Assembly: GCA_038237745.1 (NCBI GenBank)
Contig: JBBRYJ010000001.1
Coordinates: forward strand, 1-64,000
Length of the DNA: 64,000 bases
Direction: 5' to 3'
From: DASQEH01 sp038237745
GTDB taxonomy: Bacteria; Actinomycetota; Actinomycetes; Propionibacteriales; Nocardioidaceae
The position numbers were made by a program, and so were the translations under genes. Below are positions 8,443 through 17,511 of this stretch, one piece after another. Position 1 is the first letter of the stretch. The number at the start of each line of letters is the position of its first letter. A model generated the notes under the pieces. That model did no database searches and had not been told where the DNA came from. It worked only from the letters and a program-made list of their open reading frames with translations.

Positions 8443-9429
8443 ATGAGCGTGAGCGTGGCCGTCTCCGTCTGCCCGCCCGACGGCGACCTATGCCGCCTCG
8501 TCGAGGACACCACGTCCAACGAGTGGCTCGCCCGGGCGTCGAACTGGCTCATCGCCAAGCCTTTGTCAATCGTCGCGCTGCTCCTCATCGGCGTCATCGT
8601 CCGCTGGCTCGTCCACCGTGCCGTGGACAAGATCACGACGCGGGCAACCGAAGGAGCCATTCCCGCCGTCATGCGGGCTCGCGTATCTCAGCTCTTCCTC
8701 GAGGACAGCGCCGCGGCTGCGGAGCGCCGGCAGCAGCGGGCGACGACCATGGCCGGACTCCTCAAGAGCATCGCCACTGGTGTGATCGCGGCCATCGTCA
8801 TCTTCATGGTGGTCGCCCAGCTCGGGTACAACATCGCGCCGCTGATCGCGAGTGCGGGGGTCGTTGGCGTTGCCCTCGGCTTCGGTGCCCAGAGCCTGGT
8901 CAAGGACTTCCTCAGCGGCATCTTCTTGATCCTCGAGGACCAGTACGGCGTCGGGGACATCGTCAACCTGGGCGCCGCTTCAGGCACGATCGAGGCGGTC
9001 GGGCTGCGGGTCACGCGGCTGCGTGACGTCGACGGCACAGTGTGGTACGTGCGCAACGGCGAGATACTCGCGGTCGGCAACATGAGCCAGGAGTGGGCGC
9101 GCACGGTCCTCGACATCCCTGTCGGCTTCTCCGAGGACCTCGGGCGCGTACGTGAGGTGCTGCGGGAGGTGGCGCACGACGTCTGGGAGGACCCCGAGTA
9201 CCGGGCGAAGATCCTGGAGGAGCCCGAGGTCTGGGGGGTCGAACGGTGGGACCCCGCCGGCGTCGTGATGCGGCTCGTGGTCAAGACGGCTCCGCAACAG
9301 CAGTGGAGTGTCGCACGGGAGCTCCGCGAGCGCGTCAAGGACCGTTTCGACCGCGAGGAAATCGAGATCCCGAACCCTCAGCGGATGATCTGGCGTCGCG
9401 AGGCAGCGGCCGAGGCGGACGAGTCCTGA
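8443..9429 (+). CDS. MscS-family mechanosensitive ion channel
   Basis: The 328-residue protein has an N-terminal helix (PLSIVALLLIGVIVRWLV), further helices, and the MscS signature pore region GVVGVALGFGAQSLVKDFLSGIFLILEDQYGVGDIV, followed by a beta domain (GLRVTRLRDVDGTVWYVRNG) and a cytoplasmic alpha/beta domain. It should open under membrane tension to release osmolytes. GGGAAGG directly precedes the ATG at 8443, so GTG 8449 or 8455 may be the true start. It is divergent from the small membrane-protein gene and precedes glbO by 30 bases. Confidence 0.9.
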   Translation: MSVSVAVSVCPPDGDLCRLVEDTTSNEWLARASNWLIAKPLSIVALLLIGVIVRWLVHRAVDKITTRATEGAIPAVMRARVSQLFLEDSAAAAERRQQRATTMAGLLKSIATGVIAAIVIFMVVAQLGYNIAPLIASAGVVGVALGFGAQSLVKDFLSGIFLILEDQYGVGDIVNLGAASGTIEAVGLRVTRLRDVDGTVWYVRNGEILAVGNMSQEWARTVLDIPVGFSEDLGRVREVLREVAHDVWEDPEYRAKILEEPEVWGVERWDPAGVVMRLVVKTAPQQQWSVARELRERVKDRFDREEIEIPNPQRMIWRREAAAEADES

Positions 9430-9459
9430 CCCGGCTCGCGTGGCTGCGACAATGAGGTA

Positions 9460-9924
9460 ATGACGACCTCGCAGCAGCAAACGTTCTACGACGCGGTCGG
9501 TGGGCACGAGACCTTCGTACGTATCGTCAAGGCGTTCTACGAGGGCGTAGCCGCCGACCCGGTCCTGCGAGCGGTCTACCCCGAGGATGACCTCGGCCCC
9601 GCCGAGGAGCGCTTCCGGATGTTTCTCGAGCAGTACTGGGGAGGGCCGACGACGTACTCCGAGACGCGCGGCCACCCCCGCCTCGGTCAACGTCACGCTC
9701 CGTTCGCGGTGACACCCCAGGCACGGGACCGGTGGCTTGGACATATACACGACGCCCTCGAGACCTCGGGTATGTCGCACGTGCACGTCCAGGAGTTCTG
9801 GGAGTACGTCGTACGGGCCGCGCACTTCCTCGTCAACAGCGTCGACGAGGAGGCAACACCCGGTCCCTCGTCACCCGCTGAACCGGCTGAGCACCTCACG
9901 CTCGACCGTGTCGAGCCGTCGTGA
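9460..9924 (+). CDS. glbO: Group II truncated hemoglobin (GlbO-like)
   Basis: This 154-residue globin contains FYDAVGGHETFVRIVKAFYE, the YWGGPTTYSE segment and RHAPFAV with the proximal-His region, all typical of trHbO. The family binds oxygen and is linked to respiration and to nitric oxide and peroxide detoxification. GAGG lies four bases before the ATG. The last 54 bases overlap the convergent thioesterase gene. The position between the MscS or CtaJ-like genes and a thioesterase matches Rv2470. Confidence 0.92.
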   Translation: MTTSQQQTFYDAVGGHETFVRIVKAFYEGVAADPVLRAVYPEDDLGPAEERFRMFLEQYWGGPTTYSETRGHPRLGQRHAPFAVTPQARDRWLGHIHDALETSGMSHVHVQEFWEYVVRAAHFLVNSVDEEATPGPSSPAEPAEHLTLDRVEPS

Positions 9925-10287
9925 GCGGCCGGTCGCGATGTTGACCGGAGCCAGTACCGTCGACGCCCGCCCGTAGAACAGTCGCCGCCCCTCCGAATCC
10001 TCGGCGATCTCATAGCTGACGGTGAATGACGCCGCTCCGATATGCGATACCCACATCTCGATCGGGTAGGGCTCCTGGCGGAACAACATGGCGCGGCGGT
10101 ACTCGATCTCGGCTTTCACCACGAGGACGCCGTCCGCGAGCCCCTCGGCCCCCCGGGCCGGAGCGTGCACGAAGAGCATGTCGACCCGGGCCTCCTGCAG
10201 GTACTCCAGCCAGGTCACGTTGTTGACATGGGCATAGGCGTCGAGGTCCGACCAGCGCGGTTTCATCATGAACACGTGTCGGGCCAC
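9871..10287 (-). CDS. Acyl-CoA thioesterase, hotdog fold (4HBT)
   Basis: The 138-residue protein carries the 4HBT signature RWSDLDAYAHVNNVTWLEYLQEAR, here given in two parts as RWSDLDAYAHVNN and TWLEYLQEAR, with the catalytic Asp in SDLDAYAH. It should hydrolyse acyl-CoA thioesters in the cytosol. GTG 10287 (VARHVFMMKPRW) is preferred because GATGGGA lies just before it; the paired ATGs at 10269 and 10266 are alternatives. The stop codon lies inside glbO. A divergent thiolase gene begins 85 bases away, so the two may share acyl-CoA metabolism. Confidence 0.85.
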   Translation of the reverse strand: MARHVFMMKPRWSDLDAYAHVNNVTWLEYLQEARVDMLFVHAPARGAEGLADGVLVVKAEIEYRRAMLFRQEPYPIEMWVSHIGAASFTVSYEIAEDSEGRRLFYGRASTVLAPVNIATGRSRRLDTVEREVLSRFSG

Positions 10288-10372
10288 ATCCCATCTTGAC
10301 AGCGCCCAGCCGGAGTCGCACGTGCCGCACGGGATGCCAGTAGGCTCCGAGAGAAGCCACGCTGGAGGACAT

Positions 10373-11593
10373 ATGCCTGAAGCGGTCATCGTCGCAACCG
10401 CACGCTCACCCATCGGTCGGGCCGTCAAGGGTTCGCTTACGCAGGTGCGGCCGGACGACCTGGCCGCCTCCATGGTCGAGGCGGTCCTCGCCAAGGTCCC
10501 GGAGATCGACCCACGTGAGATCGACGACCTGATGCTCGGCTGTGGGCTGCCCGGCGGGGAGCAGGGTTTCAACATGGCACGCGTGGTGACCGTGATGCTC
10601 GGCTACGACCACCTGCCTGCGACCACGGTGTCGCGCTACTGCGCCTCGAGCCTCCAGACGTCAAGGATGGCCTTCCATGCAATCAAAGCCGGAGAGGGCG
10701 ACGTGTTCGTAAGCGCGGGGGTGGAGACGGTTTCGCGGTTCGTGAACGGCAGCTCCGACTCCCTCCCAGGAACCCGGAACCCGGTGTTCGACGATGCCAA
10801 CAGCCGTACGGTGGCCACCGCCCAAGGCGGCTCCGACGACTGGCACGACCCACGCCTCGACCGCCTGCTCCCCGATGTCTACATTCCCATGGGCCAGACG
10901 GCGGAGAACCTTGCGCAGTCACGAGGAATCAGTCGCCGGGAGCTGGACGAGTTCGGTGTCAGAAGCCAGAACCTCGCTGAAAGCGCCCTCGCCGCCGGGT
11001 TCTGGCAGCGGGAGATCGAGCCAGTCACCTTGCCGGACGGCCGGATCGTCAGCGTCGACGACGGGCCGAGAGCCGGGGTCACCTATGAGGCGGTCGCGCA
11101 GCTCAAGCCGGTGTTCCGACCCGACGGCCTGGTCACCGCAGGGAACTGCTGCGCGCTCAACGATGGTGCGGCCGCCGTCATCATCATGAGCGATACCAAG
11201 GCCGCCCAGCTGGGCGCCACTCCCCTCGCCAGGATCGTCTCGACCGGCGTGAGCGCGCTGTCTCCGGAGATCATGGGCCTCGGACCGGTCGAGGCCTCGC
11301 AGCAGGCGCTGAGGCGGGCCCGGATGACGATAGAGGACATCGACCTCGTCGAGATCAACGAGGCCTTCGCGGCTCAGGTGGTGCCGTCCTACCAGGACCT
11401 GAAGATCGACATCGGCAGGCTGAACGTCAACGGTGGCGCCATCGCCGTCGGGCACCCGTTCGGCATGACTGGTGCCAGGCTGCAAGCGACGATGCTCAAC
11501 TCTCTCGACTTCCACGACAAGTCCACGGGGCTCATCACGATGTGCGTCGGCGGCGGGCAGGGAATGGCGATGGTCGTCGAACGGCTGAGCTGA
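10373..11593 (+). CDS. fadA: Acetyl-CoA C-acyltransferase (thiolase)
   Basis: The 406-residue enzyme has the nucleophilic Cys90 in SRYCASSLQ, His361 in GGAIAVGHPFGMTGAR and Cys391 in MCVGGGQGMAM, the complete thiolase triad. It cleaves 3-ketoacyl-CoA in beta-oxidation or runs in the condensing direction. GGAGGAC precedes the ATG at 10373 by about six bases. No FadB-like partner is adjacent, so the substrate range cannot be inferred. Confidence 0.93.
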   Translation: MPEAVIVATARSPIGRAVKGSLTQVRPDDLAASMVEAVLAKVPEIDPREIDDLMLGCGLPGGEQGFNMARVVTVMLGYDHLPATTVSRYCASSLQTSRMAFHAIKAGEGDVFVSAGVETVSRFVNGSSDSLPGTRNPVFDDANSRTVATAQGGSDDWHDPRLDRLLPDVYIPMGQTAENLAQSRGISRRELDEFGVRSQNLAESALAAGFWQREIEPVTLPDGRIVSVDDGPRAGVTYEAVAQLKPVFRPDGLVTAGNCCALNDGAAAVIIMSDTKAAQLGATPLARIVSTGVSALSPEIMGLGPVEASQQALRRARMTIEDIDLVEINEAFAAQVVPSYQDLKIDIGRLNVNGGAIAVGHPFGMTGARLQATMLNSLDFHDKSTGLITMCVGGGQGMAMVVERLS

Positions 11594-11653
11594 CAGCCAG
11601 TTCGAGCGACTCGGCCGACGCCAACAGGACGGGCTGCTGCTGGTGCGGCAAAA

Positions 11654-11683
11654 TTGAACCGTCAACTACCGGTTTGGTACAGT
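11654..11683 (+). promoter_or_regulatory. Promoter of leaderless marR gene with AACCG/CGGTT repeat
   Basis: A -35-like TTGAAC (11654-11659) and a -10-like TACAGT (11678-11683) are separated by 18 bases, and the GTG at 11690 begins seven bases after the -10 box, where transcription should start. This suggests a leaderless mRNA. Between the boxes an inverted repeat, AACCG...CGGTT, could be the operator for the MarR protein encoded immediately downstream. Confidence 0.55.
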
Positions 11684-11689
11684 GTGACC

Positions 11690-12178
11690 GTGGCAACCCG
11701 ATGGCTCACGAGCGACCAGCAGAAGGCCTGGCGCTCATTTCTGGTGGGTACGACGCTGCTCATGGACCGTCTGGACCGTGACCTTCGAGATCAGCACGAC
11801 CTCTCGCTCCCGGAGTACGAGATCCTGGTCCGGCTGTCCGAGTCGCCTGAGCGGGCGCTCCGGATGGCCGAGCTCGCCGACTCGGTCAAGAACTCGCGCA
11901 GCCGGATCACCCATACGATCGCGCGGATGGAAGCCATCGGACTCGTGATGCGCCGTCAGTGCAGTTCGGACGGTCGAGGCGTCGTCGCCTGTCTCACGGA
12001 TGCCGGCTACTCCAGGCTGGTCGAGGCTGCCCCCGACCACGTCGAGTCGGTCCGCGACGCGCTGATCAACGTCGTTCAGCCTGCAGATCTCGCAGCGCTC
12101 GGAAGGGCCATGAGCACCGTCGCTCGACGCCTGGACACTGACACACCCGATCCGCTGCTGTCGTCCAGATCCGTCTGA
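11690..12178 (+). CDS. MarR-family transcriptional regulator
   Basis: The 162-residue protein has a winged helix-turn-helix: LPEYEILVRLSESPERALRM, then LADSVKNSRSRITHTIARME and the wing GLVMRRQCSSDGRGVVACLT. It is probably a dimeric repressor released by a small ligand. GTG 11690 is chosen because of the promoter geometry; GTG 11684 is in frame just upstream. The gene follows the thiolase on the same strand but has its own promoter. A weak CTGACAG/CTGTCAG repeat lies between it and the convergent ettA. Confidence 0.85.
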   Translation: MATRWLTSDQQKAWRSFLVGTTLLMDRLDRDLRDQHDLSLPEYEILVRLSESPERALRMAELADSVKNSRSRITHTIARMEAIGLVMRRQCSSDGRGVVACLTDAGYSRLVEAAPDHVESVRDALINVVQPADLAALGRAMSTVARRLDTDTPDPLLSSRSV

Positions 12179-12215
12179 CCTGCCTGACAGCGGTTGTCGA
12201 GGTCCGTGGAACCTG

Positions 12216-13898
12216 TCAGTCGCGAGTCAGCCGCCGATACGTCATCGCGTGCGGGCGAGCGGCCTCGGCTCCCAGCCGCTCCACCTTGTTGGCCTCATAG
12301 TCGGCGAAGTTCCCTTCGAACCAGAACCAGCGGGCTGGGTCGTCCGCGTCTCCCTCCCACGCCAAGATGTGGGTGGCCACGCGGTCTAAGAACCACCTGT
12401 CGTGCGATATGACCACCGCGCAGCCTGGAAAGTCGAGCAGCGCGTCTTCGAGCGACTGCAGCGTCTCGACGTCGAGGTCGTTCGTAGGCTCGTCGAGCAG
12501 CAGCAGGTTCCCTCCCATCTTCAGTGTGAGCGCGAGGTTGAGCCGGTTGCGCTCACCGCCGCTCAGAATGCCGGCGGGCTTCTGCTGGTCAGGCCCCTTG
12601 AAGCCGAACGACGCGATATACGCCCGGCTCGGCATCTCGAAGTTCGCGACCTTGATGTGGTCGAGGCCGTCTGAGACGACTTCCCACACGTTCTTCTTCG
12701 GTTCGATGCCGCTGCGGCCCTGGTCGACGTAGGAGGTCTTCACGGTGGTGCCGACCCGCAGCTCCCCCGAGTCGGGGCTCTCCTCCGCCGTGATCATCCT
12801 GAACAGCGTCGTCTTCCCCACCCCGTTCGGGCCGACGACGCCGACGATGCCCGCCCGCGGCAGCGTGAAGGACACGTTGTCGATCAGGCGCCGGTCGTCG
12901 AAGCCCTTGCTGAGCTCCAGTGCATCGAGAACGAGATCACCCAAGCGCGGACCGGCAGGGATGTTGATCTCCTGAAGATCCACCTTGCGGCTGCGCTCGG
13001 CCTCTGTCGCCAGCTCTTCGTAGCGGGCCAGCCTCGACTTCGACTTGGCCTGGCGCGCCTTTGGGTTCGAGCGGACCCACTCGAGCTCCCGCTCCAGGAT
13101 CCGCTGTCGCTTGGCGTCTTTGCGACCCTCGACGACGAGCCTGTCCTTCTTCGTCTCGAGGTACGTCGAGTAGTTGCCCTCGTAGGGGTGTGTCTTGCCC
13201 CGGTCGAGTTCCAGGATCCACTCTGCGACGTTGTCGAGGAAGTAGCGGTCGTGGGTGATGGCGAGGACGGCACCGGGGTACTTGATGAGGTGCTGCTCCA
13301 GCCACAGCACACTCTCGGCGTCCAGATGGTTCGTGGGTTCGTCGAGGAGCAGGAGGTCGGGCTGCTGCAGCAGAAGCTTGCAGAGCGCCACCCGCCGGCG
13401 CTCGCCACCGCTCAGACGGTCGACCAGGACGTCGGGAGGCGGACATCGCAGCGCGTCCATCGCCTGCTCGAGGCGCGAGTCTAGGTCCCAGGCCCCTGCG
13501 TGGTCGAGATCGGTCTGCAGGTCGCCCATCTCGGGTAGGAGGGCGTCGTAGTCGGCGTCGGGGTCGGCCAGCTCGAGACTGATCTCGTTGAAGCGAGCCA
13601 GGGCGGCCTTCGTATGTGCGACGGCCTCCTCGACATTCTCGAGGACGGTCTTGCCTTCGCTGAGCGGCGGCTCCTGAAGCAAGATGCCCACAGTGGCGCC
13701 GGGATCACGTATGGCGTCACCGTTCGACGGCTGCTCGATCCCCGCCATGATCTTGAATAGCGTTGACTTGCCCGTGCCGTTCGGGCCGACGACGCCGATC
13801 TTTGCCCCGTGAAGGAACGACAGGGTCACGTTGTCGAGAACCACCTTGTCGCCGTGGGCTTTGCGCAGGTTTCGCAAGGTGAAGACGTAGTCGGCCAT
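12216..13898 (-). CDS. ettA: ABC-F ATPase, energy-dependent translational throttle EttA
   Basis: The 560-residue soluble protein has two ABC domains. The first shows GPNGTGKSTLFK, LSGGERRRVALCKLLL and LLLDEPTNHLDAESV; the second shows GPNGVGKTTLFR, LSGGERNRLNLALTL and LLLDEPTNDLDVETL. The charged linker KDAKRQRILERELEWVR between them is typical of ABC-F factors, and the MADYVFTLRNLRKAHGDK start and length fit EttA. EttA binds the ribosomal E site and gates entry into elongation according to ATP/ADP. It is not a transporter because it has no membrane segments. Confidence 0.94.
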   Translation of the reverse strand: MADYVFTLRNLRKAHGDKVVLDNVTLSFLHGAKIGVVGPNGTGKSTLFKIMAGIEQPSNGDAIRDPGATVGILLQEPPLSEGKTVLENVEEAVAHTKAALARFNEISLELADPDADYDALLPEMGDLQTDLDHAGAWDLDSRLEQAMDALRCPPPDVLVDRLSGGERRRVALCKLLLQQPDLLLLDEPTNHLDAESVLWLEQHLIKYPGAVLAITHDRYFLDNVAEWILELDRGKTHPYEGNYSTYLETKKDRLVVEGRKDAKRQRILERELEWVRSNPKARQAKSKSRLARYEELATEAERSRKVDLQEINIPAGPRLGDLVLDALELSKGFDDRRLIDNVSFTLPRAGIVGVVGPNGVGKTTLFRMITAEESPDSGELRVGTTVKTSYVDQGRSGIEPKKNVWEVVSDGLDHIKVANFEMPSRAYIASFGFKGPDQQKPAGILSGGERNRLNLALTLKMGGNLLLLDEPTNDLDVETLQSLEDALLDFPGCAVVISHDRWFLDRVATHILAWEGDADDPARWFWFEGNFADYEANKVERLGAEAARPHAMTYRRLTRD

Positions 13899-14025
13899 GA
13901 CCACTGAGCCTACGTGGCTGCCCCAACGCTCGCCCAATCCTGAGCCAGGCATGACCCGAGACGCTCACGGCGCCTGGGGCTAGCACGGCGCCGGCTCCCT
14001 CACCCGTCCCAGGACTCCGATGCCC

Positions 14026-15711
14026 TCAGCGTCGGAGCGCGGCGTCAAGCCCCTCACGGCACTGCTCGTAAGCCTCGATCTCCGCTTGGACCGGCTCCAT
14101 CACGAGCTCGTCGATGACCTTCGCAACGGCGGCCGTCAATCGCTCGCGGGCCCGCCCTGACCGGCGCCTCGCGGAGATCTCGGACAGCATGCGGCAGACC
14201 AAAGCGACGAGCAGCCCGAGAACTATCCCGGCGAGCAGCATCACCGTCGGCAGCGGAAGGTTCCCGCCGACGTCGACCGGATCTGGGATGGTCAGCTGCA
14301 GGTACGACACACCCGCGAGCGCGGCAAGCCAGAGTCCGCCAACCAGGGCAACAAAGAACAGAAGCCACTGGACGACACGAGCCGCGCCCCACCACCAGGG
14401 GTCGGACGAGACACCGAGGTCGGTGTGTGAGACAGCGCTGCCGAGCCCTTCGGTGAGCCGGCCAACGCGGGAGGTGGAGGCGGTCCGGATGGCCCGCGCC
14501 CACGCCGGCGTCATCCCGGAAGAGACCCGGTCGGACACCGAGCGCACCGCTGCGTCGACACGAGCACGTTGCACGGGCACGGCTTCGGGTTGTCGGCTCT
14601 GGATCGCCTGTCGTCGTGCCGCATCGAGCACGCGGTCGCCGTTCGACTCATCTGACGCGGCACCGAGACCCAGCCTGCGAAGCGGGTCCCGGCGCAGCCG
14701 CCACAACCAGGCCGTCACCGGCCAGCCGGTCGCCCGCCTCGCCCTGAGCAGGGTCGCTGCATGAATGGCGTCGACGACGACCGGGACCCCGGCGGCCTGG
14801 ACACAGGCTTGGTGAAGGTCTTCTCGTACTCCACTTCGGAGCGCTCCCGGAGGAGCGGCGCCGGTCTGCTCGTCGAGCCGTTCAGCCACCGATCTCACGT
14901 CGGCGGCGAGGCGCTCACGGGCCAAGCTCTTCTTCGACACCCGGCTGTTCAGGGCCTGGCGCAGCTCTTCGAGTCCGTCCCCGCGAGTCGCCGACGTTGC
15001 GAGGACGGGGACGCCGCTCAGTCCGTCGAGGGCTAGCAGCCTATGCACGTCGGTGAGGCAGGCCTCGACGCCGCCCGGAGGAATCTCGTCGACGTGGTTG
15101 AGCACCACCATCATCACGTCGGAATGAGTGGCGAGGGGCCGCAGATACCGGTCGTGAATCGCTGCGTCGGCATACTTCTGCGGGTCGAGGACCCACACCA
15201 GGACATCGGCGAGATTGACAAGACGTGCAACCTCGAGGTGGTGCGACACCTCCGTCGAGTCGTGGTCGGGGAGGTCGAGCAGCACGAGCCCCTGCATGTC
15301 ACGCTCCTCGGCGGTCTCGTCGAGCAACCCCATCCGGTCGACCTGGTGGCGCTTCGGGACGCCGAGCCAGTCGAGTAGCTCACCCGCGCCTTCCGGACCC
15401 CATGAACATGCGAGGGTCCACGATGTCGTCGGTCTCCTGACCCCGACACCGGCCAGCTCCAGGCCGCACAGGGCATTGAAGAGCGACGACTTGCCCGAGC
15501 CCGTCGCACCGGCGAGCGCGACCACAGTGTGCCGGTCGGACAGCCGAAGACGCCCACCCGCGCGTTCGACGACACGGTCCGCCTCATCGACGAGCTTCGG
15601 GTCGAGGCGGCCACGGGCTGCCGCGGCTGCCTGCTGGAGGCCCTCGACCTTGTCGACCACGTCGGACGACCGACCCGTGACCCGGCGCAGGGTGTCGACG
15701 ACGGCACTCAC
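14026..15711 (-). CDS. Dynamin-like GTPase with membrane helices, second of pair
   Basis: The 561-residue protein has a P-loop GATGSGKSS at about 68-76, the switch motif LLDLPDHDS, and a G4-like LNHVDEI. Two hydrophobic helices follow near the C-terminus (WLLFFVALVGGLWLAALAG and LPTVMLLAGIVLGLLVALVC). This matches bacterial dynamin-like proteins such as the tandem DynA/DynB pair of Streptomyces, which act at septal membranes. The GTG start overlaps the stop of the upstream GTPase gene (GTGA), so the two are translationally coupled. The role in this organism is inferred. Confidence 0.8.
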   Translation of the reverse strand: MSAVVDTLRRVTGRSSDVVDKVEGLQQAAAAARGRLDPKLVDEADRVVERAGGRLRLSDRHTVVALAGATGSGKSSLFNALCGLELAGVGVRRPTTSWTLACSWGPEGAGELLDWLGVPKRHQVDRMGLLDETAEERDMQGLVLLDLPDHDSTEVSHHLEVARLVNLADVLVWVLDPQKYADAAIHDRYLRPLATHSDVMMVVLNHVDEIPPGGVEACLTDVHRLLALDGLSGVPVLATSATRGDGLEELRQALNSRVSKKSLARERLAADVRSVAERLDEQTGAAPPGALRSGVREDLHQACVQAAGVPVVVDAIHAATLLRARRATGWPVTAWLWRLRRDPLRRLGLGAASDESNGDRVLDAARRQAIQSRQPEAVPVQRARVDAAVRSVSDRVSSGMTPAWARAIRTASTSRVGRLTEGLGSAVSHTDLGVSSDPWWWGAARVVQWLLFFVALVGGLWLAALAGVSYLQLTIPDPVDVGGNLPLPTVMLLAGIVLGLLVALVCRMLSEISARRRSGRARERLTAAVAKVIDELVMEPVQAEIEAYEQCREGLDAALRR

Positions 15712-17429
15712 GCGGACCTCGCCTCCCACCGTGTGGTCTCGACCTCACGCGACAGCTCGAGGATGCGCTGTCCGGCGCCCTCAACCAGGGCGCTCTGGTC
15801 AAGGACATCGAGAAAGCGCCGCCGCTCCGAGACGAAAAGGTCCTGTTCGACGCGGCGGCGTAGCCCCTCGCGCGCCTCCTCTACGAGACGTCGCACAGCT
15901 TGGTCACCGAACACCGCCTCGAGGATCCGCTGTCCCACGACCGCAGTGCCCCCAGCCACGCCCACCTCGGCGCCGGTCAGCCCGGCAGTCTGGGAGAACA
16001 CCGCGATCATCAAGACGACGCCGAGGCTGTTGACCCCGAAGGCAAGGAAGCGTGCCGTCGTCCGGCGGTCGCCTCCCTCCTCGCGCACGAGCGACAGGAC
16101 GTCCGCCTGCCAGTCGAGCACGCTCTGCTCGACCCTCGCGCGGAAGTCTCGCGAGGCTCGGGAGATGTCGCCCGGAGCCGTCGACAGCAGCTGCGCACCC
16201 GCCTGCAGAGACCGCCACGACAATGCCGCCCGTTCGGCCGCGGACTCCGCCGTCTCGACGACCAAGGTCTCGAGCCCCGACTCGACGGCCACCGTAAGCC
16301 GCTGCACCGGCTCCGGCCGACCCCGGGCGGCGTTCACCACCCGGTCACGTAGTCGCCCCACCTTATCCTCGAGAGCCCGCATCAGCTCACCCGTTCCGAC
16401 GAACTCCTGCCAACGCGCCAGTACCTCGCCACGCAGAAGGGTGCCGTCCTTGGTGGCCTCGTCGAAGCTCTGTACACCGTCGGCGTACGCCCTGACCACG
16501 TCCTGGCGAAGCTGCGCGCCCAGCTCCTCCTGAGTACGCAGGGCGGTCGACACAAATCTGGCGCGGTGACCGAGTGCCGCCAGCGCGCCGTCGAGCGTCT
16601 GGCGCACGACAGCCGCCCGTGCGACGGAGTCGGCGGCGAGACCGCCGAGCCAGTCCCGGATCGGTGCGACCGCCTCAGCCGGCAACAGCCCGTCGTCGTC
16701 GACGACCGACTCGGGCACGGTGAACATCGGTGAGTCACCGAGTCCGCGAGCGGCCAGCATCGTGGAGAGATGACTACTCACCTCGCGCACGGCGTCCGGG
16801 GTGGTGCGGTCGAGGACGATCGCGACCGCGGTGCTCCGCTCAGCCGCTGACCGCAAGAACTCCCAGGGCACCTGGTCGGCATATCTCGCCGCGGACGTCA
16901 CGAACAGCCAGAGATCCGCAGCAGCGAGGAGCTGGGCCGCCAAGGCGCGGTTGCGCTCCTCGACCGAGTCGACGTCTGGCGCATCCAGGATGGCCACTCC
17001 CGCGGGCAGCCGGTCCGTGGGGACCAGCTGCAGGCTCCCCTGGTCATGGGTCGCGTGGTCGGTCCTGACGAGCTCGGGCAACAATCTGTCGGTGCCGAAC
17101 CAGTGCGCGTCGTCGGGGTTGTAGACCAGAACCGGCGAGCGGGTGGTCGGTCGGAGCACTCCCGGCTCGCTCACCCTGCTCCCGACCAGGCTGTTCACGA
17201 GCGTCGACTTCCCGGCCCCGGTCGACCCGCCGACCACCGTCAGGAGCGGAGCCTCGATCTGCACCAGTCGCGGCAAGATGTAGTCGTCCAGCTGCCTCAT
17301 GACCGCGTCGCGCTCGGCCCGGCCGACCTCGGCGTCGGCTGCCTCGAACGGGAGCCGGCTCTCAGCGAGCGCCTTTCTCAACCGGACCAGGACCGCGATC
17401 AGCCTCGCTGGAGAATCGAGGTCGCTCAC
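15708..17429 (-). CDS. Dynamin-like GTPase, first of pair
   Basis: The 573-residue protein has GSTGAGKSTLVNS at about 68-80, a conserved Thr in RPTTRSPVLV, the ILDAPDVDSV switch, and a hydrophobic region around FGVNSLGVVLMIAVFSQTAGLTG. A canonical NKxD is absent; the equivalent place reads IVLDRTTPDA. GTG 17429 is preceded by GGAGG at six bases, which fixes the start. It probably forms a hetero-oligomer with the downstream GTPase, as do DynA and DynB. Confidence 0.8.
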   Translation of the reverse strand: MSDLDSPARLIAVLVRLRKALAESRLPFEAADAEVGRAERDAVMRQLDDYILPRLVQIEAPLLTVVGGSTGAGKSTLVNSLVGSRVSEPGVLRPTTRSPVLVYNPDDAHWFGTDRLLPELVRTDHATHDQGSLQLVPTDRLPAGVAILDAPDVDSVEERNRALAAQLLAAADLWLFVTSAARYADQVPWEFLRSAAERSTAVAIVLDRTTPDAVREVSSHLSTMLAARGLGDSPMFTVPESVVDDDGLLPAEAVAPIRDWLGGLAADSVARAAVVRQTLDGALAALGHRARFVSTALRTQEELGAQLRQDVVRAYADGVQSFDEATKDGTLLRGEVLARWQEFVGTGELMRALEDKVGRLRDRVVNAARGRPEPVQRLTVAVESGLETLVVETAESAAERAALSWRSLQAGAQLLSTAPGDISRASRDFRARVEQSVLDWQADVLSLVREEGGDRRTTARFLAFGVNSLGVVLMIAVFSQTAGLTGAEVGVAGGTAVVGQRILEAVFGDQAVRRLVEEAREGLRRRVEQDLFVSERRRFLDVLDQSALVEGAGQRILELSREVETTRWEARSA

Positions 17430-17511
17430 ATGCACCTCCGTCCGGACACCGGATTCGACTCCCTGGTGGGTGCAGTTTAGGGGCAAGGCGTCCTATACCG
17501 GGCAATGAGGG

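Noticed and set aside
15529..16533. Plus-strand frame opposite the dynamin-like GTPases
   Set aside because: Low-complexity Ser/Arg composition, typical of antisense of a high-GC gene.
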